This document shows, one piece after another, positions 1 to 5,396 of a stretch of DNA of 11,416 nucleotides (its first letter is position 1; every line of letters begins with the position of its first letter). The stretch lies in contig JAUNRP010000003.1 of NCBI GenBank assembly GCA_030544165.1, positions 1 through 11,416 on the forward strand. The letters run 5' to 3'. The DNA comes from a bacterium. GTDB taxonomy: Bacteria > Actinomycetota > Actinomycetes > Actinomycetales > Actinomycetaceae. Both the position numbers and the translations under genes were made by a program. The notes under the pieces were generated by a model. It was not told where the DNA came from. It did not search any database and saw nothing but the letters and a program-made list of their open reading frames with translations.

Positions 1-28
1 CAAGGACAAGGACAAGGACAAGTCCTAG
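1..28 (+). CDS. C-terminal end of an upstream gene, charged Lys-Asp tail (partial)
   Basis: Read from base 2, the codons give KDKDKDKS followed by a TAG stop at 26-28. The alternating AAG/GAC codons form a highly charged low-complexity tail, a common end of actinobacterial proteins. The other two frames stay open into the hairpin region and give no sensible protein, and two long-stem hairpins begin about 100 bp after this stop, as expected past a gene end. The rest of the gene lies outside the window, so its product cannot be named. In many actinobacteria chorismate synthase (aroC) precedes aroK, but nothing here shows that. Confidence 0.5.
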
Positions 29-131
29 TCCGCACCCCGATCGCCGCAGCCGCCCACGCCACACGTTCCGGCCAACCGCCGGTTCCGCCGCGTCGTCTTG
101 GCCAGATTCCCCGCCCCATCGCGGCTCATCT

Positions 132-186
132 TGCCGATTTTGTGAGAGGTGCCCCTCCACAGCGCCCACCTCTCACAAGATCGGCA
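132..186. repeat. Long-stem hairpin, copy A of a two-copy palindromic element
   Basis: Bases 132-151 pair with 167-186, giving a 20-bp stem with one T/G mismatch (139 against 179) around a 15-base loop. The core of the arm is TGTGAGAGGTG. A second copy lies 104 bp downstream. Bases 133-186 match 237-290 at 51 of 54 positions, including an almost unchanged loop. The stem has no following T-tract, so it is not a classic intrinsic terminator, although it could stop or stabilise the upstream transcript. It resembles a repetitive extragenic palindrome or another dispersed hairpin element. Confidence 0.8.
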
Positions 187-236
187 CCCCACCAGTCACA
201 GAGGTACACACCCGTCCCTCTGGTAACGAAAATCCC

Positions 237-289
237 GCCGACTTTGTGAGAGGTGCCCCTCCACAGCGCCGACCTCTCACAAAATCGGC
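237..289. repeat. Long-stem hairpin, copy B of the palindromic element
   Basis: Bases 237-254 pair with 272-289, giving an 18-bp stem with one mismatch (242 against 284) around a 17-base loop. The differences from copy A are one base in each arm plus one at the loop edge. The loop (CCCCTCCACAGCGCC) is the same in both copies, although a loop is usually free to drift, so the copies are recently duplicated or the loop is under constraint. The 50-bp spacer between the copies contains a smaller dyad of its own (CAGAGG at 199-204, CCTCTG at 217-222). Confidence 0.8.
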
Positions 290-290
290 A

Positions 291-601
291 AACTCCCCGG
301 CGCGGGCGGGCACGGCAGACGGGATGAACGGCACGCAGGGTGGCCCTACGGGGGCGGCCCGGCAATACCCGGCGTGGGCGGGGCGCGGTACGCGGGATGG
401 ACGGCGCGCGGCGCGGGCGGGCGCGGCACGCGGTGCGGCCTAACGGGGCGCGGCACGGCACACGGCGCGGGACGGCACGGACGGCTCCCGGCCCAGCCCG
501 CACCCCGCCACACCAACCCGCCCGCCACCCTCCGGACGCACCGGCAGCACACATTCCTCCTCCACTAGGCTGCACGGATGCACGCGGGGATCACACACGC
601 C
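291..601. other. Non-coding low-complexity GC-rich leader before aroKB
   Basis: About 310 bp made largely of variants of GGCACGG, GCGCGG and GGCGGGC. Open frames run through it on both strands, but their translations are Arg/Pro/Ala/Gly-rich low complexity typical of chance open frames at this composition. I see no convincing gene. A TAGGCT at 566-571 fits the loose actinobacterial -10 pattern TAnnnT and lies 44 bp before the aroKB start, but no matching -35 is visible, so it is only a weak promoter candidate. Confidence 0.6.
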
Positions 602-607
602 GGAAGG
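602..607 (+). promoter_or_regulatory. Ribosome binding site that fixes the aroKB GTG start
   Basis: GGAAGG lies 8 bases before the GTG at 616. It supports starting the protein at this GTG instead of at the in-frame ATG at 340, which would add 92 low-complexity Arg/Pro/Ala residues ahead of a normal shikimate-kinase N-terminus. Confidence 0.7.
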
Positions 608-615
608 CCCGCACC

Positions 616-2220
616 GTGAAGGCGATCGCGCTCATCGGCCTCTCCGGGGCCGGCAAGTCCACGGTCGGCCCCCTGCTGGCCCAGAGGCTCGGCATGCCGC
701 ACCACGATGTGGACCGCGAGATCGAGCGCCGTGAGGGCCGCTCCATCACGGAGATCTTCGAGACGGACGGTGAACCCCACTTCCGCACGCTCGAGCGCGA
801 TCTCACGATCGAACTCCTCCAGGAGCCCGGCATCCTGAGCCTCGGGGGCGGCGCGCCCATGACCACCGCGGTCGCACAGGCGCTCACCGGCCACCCGGTG
901 ATCTGGCTCCGCGTGGAACCGGAGAGCGCCGCACGCCGCATCGGCAACGACCAGGGCCGCCCACTGCTCGCGGGCCAGGACGTGGTGGTCCGCCTCCGCC
1001 GCATGCTCGCGGACCGCTCGGGAACCTACGGCGCACTCGCCAGCCTCGCCGTGGACACGGACGCCTCCGGCGTGGACTCCGTGGTGGACGCGGTGGCCGC
1101 CCACGCCCACGGCTTCGAACCGGGTGTCTTCATGGGCGAGGTCATCCCGGTGAGCACCGGCAAGCCCTACGAGGTACGGGTCGGCTGGGGCGTCTCGCGC
1201 GAACTCGCCCAGACCCTCGAGGGACGCCACAAGATCGCAATCATCCATCCGCAGTCCCAACGCGAAGCCGCCACCCACATCGCCGCCACCCTCACCTCGG
1301 ACAAAACACTCATCGAGATCCCCGAGGGCGAGGCGGCCAAGACCGTCCGCGTCCTCGAGTCCGTATGGGGTGAGCTGGCCGCCCACGGCTTCACCCGCGA
1401 TGACGCCATCGTGGGCCTCGGCGGCAGCGCGGTGATGGAGGTGGCGGGATTCGTGGCCGCCACGTGGATGAGGGGCATCGATCAGGTCAGCGTCCCCACC
1501 ACCCTCCAGGCCATGGTGGACACCGCGATCGGCGGCAAGACCGGCATCAACATCTCCGAGGGCTCCAACCTCGTGGGCACGTTCTGGCAGCCCTCCGCCG
1601 TGCTGTGCGATATGGACTACCTCACCCACACACCGCCAGACCTCCTTCGCAGCGGCCTCGCCGAGATGGTCAAGCACGGCTTCGTTGCGGACGCCCGCAC
1701 CCTGCAGCTCTTCGAGGTCCACACGGACGCCATGCTGGATCCGGGCAGCCCCGAACTCGTGGAGGGGATCGCCCGTTCCATCCGCATCAAGGCCAGCGTG
1801 GTCAGCGCCGACCCCCTCGAGGAGACCTCCGAGGGCAATCGCGTGGGCCGCGAGCGCCTCAACTACGGCCACACGCTCGGCCACGCCATCGAGCGCCACT
1901 CCCACTACGAGTGGAGCCACGGCGACGCGATCGCCGTCGGCATGCTCTTCGCCGCGAGCCTCAGCCACCGCCTCGGCCGCGCCCCCCGCGCCCTCGTCGA
2001 GCGCCACCGCACCCTCCTCGCCCGCCTCGGCTTCCCCCTCACCTACGCGCCGGACGCCTGGCCCGAACTGCGCCGTTTCATGGGCCATGACAAGAAGTCC
2101 CGTTCCGGCGCCCTCCGTTTCGTCATTCTCGACGACGTGGCCCGGGCTGGCATCGTCGTCGCACCTTCCGAGGAACTCCTGCAGTCCGCCTACGACGACG
2201 TCTCCCGCACCTTCCGCTGA
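616..2220 (+). CDS. aroKB: Fused shikimate kinase / 3-dehydroquinate synthase
   Basis: This is a 534-residue bifunctional enzyme of the chorismate pathway. The N-terminal ~165 residues are shikimate kinase, which phosphorylates shikimate with ATP. It has a Walker A GLSGAGKS (8-15), Asp31/Asp33, Arg57, GGG (77-79), Arg115 in GRPLL and Arg134 in the lid, so the known substrate and ATP contacts are all present. From about residue 174 follows DHQ synthase, which cyclises DAHP using NAD and zinc. Seen here are PEGEAAKT (236-243), Arg286, Asp302, Lys308, Glu350, Lys353, Lys392, Arg412, Asn416, His419, His423, His435 and DKK (492-494). Zinc ligands Glu350, His419 and His435 are intact. Oddities are that the usual GGGxxxD is GGSAVME (269-275), the usual GKN is GSN (316-318), and about six extra residues sit before Arg412. 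The translation start is GTG. Fused AroK-AroB is known in some actinobacteria. aroD follows after 26 bp and is probably cotranscribed. Confidence 0.93.
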   Translation: MKAIALIGLSGAGKSTVGPLLAQRLGMPHHDVDREIERREGRSITEIFETDGEPHFRTLERDLTIELLQEPGILSLGGGAPMTTAVAQALTGHPVIWLRVEPESAARRIGNDQGRPLLAGQDVVVRLRRMLADRSGTYGALASLAVDTDASGVDSVVDAVAAHAHGFEPGVFMGEVIPVSTGKPYEVRVGWGVSRELAQTLEGRHKIAIIHPQSQREAATHIAATLTSDKTLIEIPEGEAAKTVRVLESVWGELAAHGFTRDDAIVGLGGSAVMEVAGFVAATWMRGIDQVSVPTTLQAMVDTAIGGKTGINISEGSNLVGTFWQPSAVLCDMDYLTHTPPDLLRSGLAEMVKHGFVADARTLQLFEVHTDAMLDPGSPELVEGIARSIRIKASVVSADPLEETSEGNRVGRERLNYGHTLGHAIERHSHYEWSHGDAIAVGMLFAASLSHRLGRAPRALVERHRTLLARLGFPLTYAPDAWPELRRFMGHDKKSRSGALRFVILDDVARAGIVVAPSEELLQSAYDDVSRTFR

Positions 2221-2246
2221 CCACTCCCCTGATCGAGAGGAACCCC

Positions 2247-3008
2247 ATGGCCGCCGTCACCCTCAAGTCCGTGGTCCTCGGTGAGGGCCGCACCAAGGTG
2301 ATCGTCCCCGTCACGGGCCGCGACGCCGCCGAACTGGTGGCCCAGGTGGAGGCACTCGCGGCCCACGAGTTCGACATCATCGAGTGGAGGGCCGATTTCC
2401 TCGATGCGGTCACCGACCCCGATGCCGTGGTGGCGGTGGGGCGCGACGTGGTCCGTGCCGCCGGAGGCCGGCCGATCCTCTTCACCATCCGGACCTCCGG
2501 GGAGGGCGGCGAGCAGGAGGTCAGGGCCGAGCAGTACGTGGCCACCACCACCGCGGTGATTGAGGCGGGACTGGCCGACGCCGTCGATGTGGAACTGCGC
2601 TACGGACGGGAGGCGGGGGACGCGGTCCAGGAGGCGGCGCGAGCCGCCGGCGTCCCCGTCGTCGGGAGTTGGCACGACTTCCACTCCACGCCACCGGTGG
2701 AACAGATCGTGGCGACCCTCACCGAGATGCGGGAGCGCGGCTTCGACGTGGCGAAGGTGGCGGTCATGCCCACGGACGTGGGGGATGTCCTCGCGCTGCT
2801 GCAGGCCACGTGGGAGATGGGGCGGGCGCACCCGGAGACGCCGCTGCTCACCATGTCCATGGGAGGCCGGGGGGCCCTCAGCCGGATGGCGGCCCCGGTG
2901 GTGGGTTCGTGCGCCACGTTCGCGATGGTGGGGCGGCCCTCCGCGCCGGGGCAGGTTCCGGTGGAGGAGCTGCGCCCGATCCTGAACCTGCTGGAGTCAG
3001 GGCTGTAG
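2247..3008 (+). CDS. aroD: Type I 3-dehydroquinate dehydratase
   Basis: This 253-residue class I (Schiff-base) dehydratase interconverts 3-dehydroquinate and 3-dehydroshikimate. Length and register match the enterobacterial enzymes. The known active-site residues fall at the usual numbers: Glu46 and Arg48 in EWRAD, Arg82 and Glu86 in IRTSGEGG, His143 in SWHDFH, Schiff-base Lys170 in VAKVAVMPT, Met203/Met205, Arg213, and Ser232 with Gln236 in PSAPGQ. The active site therefore looks complete. The ATG at 2247 is preceded by GAGAGGA at a 6-base spacing. It lies 26 bp after aroKB. Type I is notable because many actinobacteria use the unrelated type II enzyme. It probably serves aromatic biosynthesis, but the quinate/shikimate dehydrogenase encoded convergently means it could also link shikimate and quinate catabolism. 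Confidence 0.95.
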   Translation: MAAVTLKSVVLGEGRTKVIVPVTGRDAAELVAQVEALAAHEFDIIEWRADFLDAVTDPDAVVAVGRDVVRAAGGRPILFTIRTSGEGGEQEVRAEQYVATTTAVIEAGLADAVDVELRYGREAGDAVQEAARAAGVPVVGSWHDFHSTPPVEQIVATLTEMRERGFDVAKVAVMPTDVGDVLALLQATWEMGRAHPETPLLTMSMGGRGALSRMAAPVVGSCATFAMVGRPSAPGQVPVEELRPILNLLESGL

Positions 3009-3037
3009 CGGACCACGCCGGGCCAGTGTGGGTGGGG

Positions 3038-3061
3038 GTCAGCTCGGCTGACGGGTCAGCC
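3038..3061. terminator. Overlapping inverted repeats at a convergent gene junction
   Basis: Three arms alternate: GTCAGC (3038-3043), GGCTGAC (3046-3052) and GTCAGCC (3055-3061). The middle arm can pair with either the left one (6 bp, 3-base loop) or the right one (7 bp, 2-base gap), so the two hairpins exclude each other. They sit 30 bp after the aroD stop and overlap the last codons of the convergent TetR gene. There is no T-tract, so a terminator role is only suggested by position. Confidence 0.35.
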
Positions 3062-3671
3062 ATCCCAGGATCATGTCCACGAAGTGGCCCAGATCGGACT
3101 CGAGGCGCTCCGGATCGCGCATGTCGTGGCCGAAGATCGACTCGATCGTGGCTGCGTTCGTGATCCGGAAGTTGGAGAGTGACGTCACCGCCACGTGGAC
3201 CTGGATCGCGGTCACATCGGAGCGCAGCTCCCCGCTCTCACGCCCGCGGGCGAGGACCTCCTCGAGGGTCACCACGATCGGGCGGTTCGCCGGCTGGTCC
3301 TGATCGTCCACGTGCATGGCGCCCACGATGTTCTCCTCGCGCACGAGCCGCGCCACCTCGGGGTGGGCCTCGTGGTAGAGGATCGTCCCCTTCACGTAGG
3401 CGGCGATCGCCTCACGCGGCGGAAGGTCCGCGAGGTGCATCTCCTGCTCGTAGGCGCGGATCCCCCCGAGCGCAGCCTGGAGGCATGCCCGGAAGAGGCC
3501 GTCCTTGCTACCGAAGCAGTAGTAGATCATCCGCTTGGTGGTGGAGGTGGCGGCAGCGATCCCGTCCACCCGCGCACCGAAGTACCCGAGGCGCGTGAAC
3601 TCCTCGGTGGCGGCCTGGAGGATATCGGCCTTGGTCCGGTCAAGGTCCCGGGTGGTGGCAATCTGGCTCAT
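3039..3671 (-). CDS. TetR-family transcriptional regulator, probable local regulator of the operon
   Basis: This 210-residue protein has an N-terminal TetR DNA-binding domain. Helix 1 is about residues 13-29 (KADILQAATEEFTRLGY) and the helix-turn-helix spans about 34-53, ending in TTKRMIYYCFGSKDGLF, a clear TetR signature. The remainder is the helical ligand-binding and dimerisation half. Its stretch SNFRITNAATIESIFGHDM is reminiscent of the YcdC/RutR type of C-terminal domain, which I judge by eye only. It is the last gene of the minus-strand operon. Its ATG shares an ATGA overlap with the stop of the dehydrogenase gene, so the two are probably translationally coupled. The natural inference is a repressor that senses a substrate or intermediate of the encoded pathway and acts at the divergent control region 9.5-10.0 kb. 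The ligand is unknown. Confidence 0.88.
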   Translation of the reverse strand: MSQIATTRDLDRTKADILQAATEEFTRLGYFGARVDGIAAATSTTKRMIYYCFGSKDGLFRACLQAALGGIRAYEQEMHLADLPPREAIAAYVKGTILYHEAHPEVARLVREENIVGAMHVDDQDQPANRPIVVTLEEVLARGRESGELRSDVTAIQVHVAVTSLSNFRITNAATIESIFGHDMRDPERLESDLGHFVDMILGWLTRQPS

Positions 3672-4552
3672 CGTTGATCCGCGGTAGAGGCGAGAAGTCT
3701 GTCCAGAGCATCGTATGCAGCCTCCGGGTCCGGCTCAACACCCGTGAAGAGCCGGAAGGCCTCGATCGCCTGCTCCACGGCCATCCCCGTGCCGGGGAGG
3801 CGCGCGCACCCCACCTCTGCGGCATCACGGAGGAGGGGGGTCTCGAGCGGGAGGTAGACGCAGTCCGCCACCCACATCTCGGGTCGCAGGAGGTCGCGCG
3901 GGATGCACGAGCCCTCCTGGTGGCCCACCATGCCGTAGGTGGTCGCGTTGATAACGCCGTCAGCCTGGCCCATCTCCTCGGCGAGGTCCTCACCCTCGAT
4001 GGCGCGGCCGGGCTCGATCAGCGAGTCCATCCGCGCCACGAGTTCGGCGCGACGGCCCTCGTCGGGATCGAAGACGGCGAGCCGCTTCACCCCGGCGTCG
4101 AGCATGCCGTAGGCCACCGCGGAGCCCGCTCCACCGGCACCCATGAGCACCACGTGCTCCGCGCGGGCGTCCGGCAGGTTGCGCTTGAACGAGTTCACGA
4201 ATCCGCACCAGTCGGTGTTGTGGCCCACCGCCTTCCCCTCGCGGAACACCACGGTGTTCACCGCCTGGAGCGCGGTGGCGCGCGGGGAGAGCTCGTCCAG
4301 CAGCGGGAGCACCGTCTGCTTGCAGGGGAACGTGACGTTCAGTCCCGTGAAGCCGAGCCGCTGCGCCCACCTCAGCGCCTCCTCGAGGTCATCCGCGCCG
4401 ATGTCGAGGACCGCGAGGTCGATGGGCCGGTAGGTGACGCTCATCCCCATGGCCGCCCCCATCATCTCGTGCATGGGAGGGGTGAACGAGGCGGTGATGT
4501 TCTCGCCGTACAGCCCCAGCATGTGGGTGACCGGGCGGATTCCTTCGAACAT
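3668..4552 (-). CDS. NAD-type quinate/shikimate dehydrogenase (AroE/QsuD family)
   Basis: This 294-residue member of the shikimate dehydrogenase family oxidises quinate to 3-dehydroquinate and/or shikimate to 3-dehydroshikimate. Substrate-site residues are visible: Ser22 and Thr24 in ASFTP, catalytic Lys78, Asn99 in AVNT, Asp114 in HNTD, and Gln261 in GMAVEQA. The Rossmann loop GAGGAG is at 138-143. It is followed by AVFDPD, whose Asp162 takes the place of the NADP-binding NRT motif of biosynthetic AroE, which points to NAD and hence the oxidative direction. SxT in place of the SxS of AroE, together with the stretches GHNTD, VVNAT-like INATTYGM, and EAFRLFTGVEPD, closely resembles corynebacterial QsuD as I remember it. 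AGGAGA precedes the ATG. The gene lies 13 bp after the TIM-barrel gene and overlaps the TetR gene by 4 bp. A biosynthetic role is less likely but not excluded. Confidence 0.88.
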   Translation of the reverse strand: MFEGIRPVTHMLGLYGENITASFTPPMHEMMGAAMGMSVTYRPIDLAVLDIGADDLEEALRWAQRLGFTGLNVTFPCKQTVLPLLDELSPRATALQAVNTVVFREGKAVGHNTDWCGFVNSFKRNLPDARAEHVVLMGAGGAGSAVAYGMLDAGVKRLAVFDPDEGRRAELVARMDSLIEPGRAIEGEDLAEEMGQADGVINATTYGMVGHQEGSCIPRDLLRPEMWVADCVYLPLETPLLRDAAEVGCARLPGTGMAVEQAIEAFRLFTGVEPDPEAAYDALDRLLASTADQR

Positions 4553-4565
4553 TGCTCTCTCCTGG

Positions 4566-5387
4566 TCAGTGGACGGCGAGGGGCTCGAGGGCCTTCTTGG
4601 CGGCCCTCAGCGCCCGCGCCGCGTACTCCACGGGTCCGAGCGTGGTCAGGCGCTCGAGGTGCGGTTGTTCGATCGCCATCACCGTGTCCTCCGGGAGTGC
4701 GGCCACCAGCTCGGAGATGGGGGCGTCCCCCTCCCCCACGTACAGGCGGTGCTCGCGCACCTCCTCGCGCAGTTCCTCCATGCTCTCCGGCTTCTCCACC
4801 GGGAGGTCGCAGAGGTGGATCATGGGGAGCCATCCCGGGGGAAGGGAGGCCACGTCCTCGGCCGTGTCCCCCGAGCGGAACCAGTGGTAGACGTCCACCA
4901 GCAGCCCCAGGTTCGGCGCGCCGGCCTGTTCCACCAGGTGGCGCATCTCGGTCAGGCTCCGCACCGGCGAGAGTGCCACCATCTCGGCAACAACGGAGAG
5001 GCCGTAGTCGGCCGCGAGCCGGGCCACCGTGGCGAGCCCCTCCACCTGCCGTTCACGCTCGGTGTTCCACACGCTCGTGATCACCACCTTGGCGCCCAGG
5101 CTGGCCCCCACCTCGAGTGCGGGCCGGTAGTCCTCGTAGTCCACCCCGTCCATGACGCGGGCCAGCTCGAGGTCGTTGACCGTGATCCCGGTGTCCGCCA
5201 GCGCAATCCGGCAGTTCTCGAGGAGCCGGGGCTCGTGGGCGATATCCAGCTTCGGCTCTCCGGGAAGCCCCATGGGGATGGGGCGGATGCCCACGTGGTC
5301 GTAGCCAGCGGCGGCCGCCACGTAGATCTGGGCGGAGGGCTCGAGGCCCCCCACCGTGAGGTAGCCGAGCGAGTAGGTGCGGGTCAT
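4566..5387 (-). CDS. Xylose-isomerase-like TIM barrel; predicted dehydratase of a dehydroquinate-type substrate
   Basis: A 273-residue protein of the AP-endonuclease-2/xylose-isomerase-like TIM-barrel superfamily, which includes IolE (2-keto-inositol dehydratase), 3-dehydroshikimate dehydratases and hydroxypyruvate isomerases. Candidate metal ligands follow the family pattern: Glu135 (VVAEMV), Asp165 and His168 (LVDVYHWFRSG), His191 (MIHLCD) and Glu240 (MAIEQP). A typical GEGD turn is at 218-221. The gene lies 9 bp after the ThDP gene and 13 bp before the quinate/shikimate dehydrogenase. Two reactions fit the neighbours. One is dehydration of 3-dehydroshikimate to protocatechuate, but no protocatechuate genes are nearby. 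The other is IolE-like dehydration of 3-dehydroquinate to a cyclic 1,2-dione, which would feed the ThDP enzyme. I favour the second. The fold is certain, the substrate is inferred. Confidence 0.85.
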   Translation of the reverse strand: MTRTYSLGYLTVGGLEPSAQIYVAAAAGYDHVGIRPIPMGLPGEPKLDIAHEPRLLENCRIALADTGITVNDLELARVMDGVDYEDYRPALEVGASLGAKVVITSVWNTERERQVEGLATVARLAADYGLSVVAEMVALSPVRSLTEMRHLVEQAGAPNLGLLVDVYHWFRSGDTAEDVASLPPGWLPMIHLCDLPVEKPESMEELREEVREHRLYVGEGDAPISELVAALPEDTVMAIEQPHLERLTTLGPVEYAARALRAAKKALEPLAVH

Positions 5388-5396
5388 CTGGCTGCC

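Noticed and set aside
132..290. An insertion sequence or its ends.
   Set aside because: The two hairpins are direct copies of each other, but only 50 bp lies between them, without a transposase or target-site duplication that I can see.
340..615. An N-terminal extension of 92 residues on aroKB from an upstream ATG.
   Set aside because: The added residues are low-complexity Arg/Pro/Ala. A normal kinase N-terminus begins at the GTG at 616, which has a ribosome binding site.
565..2088. A 507-codon minus-strand frame across aroKB.
   Set aside because: It is antisense to a gene with complete shikimate kinase and DHQ synthase motifs, and its translation shows no domain.
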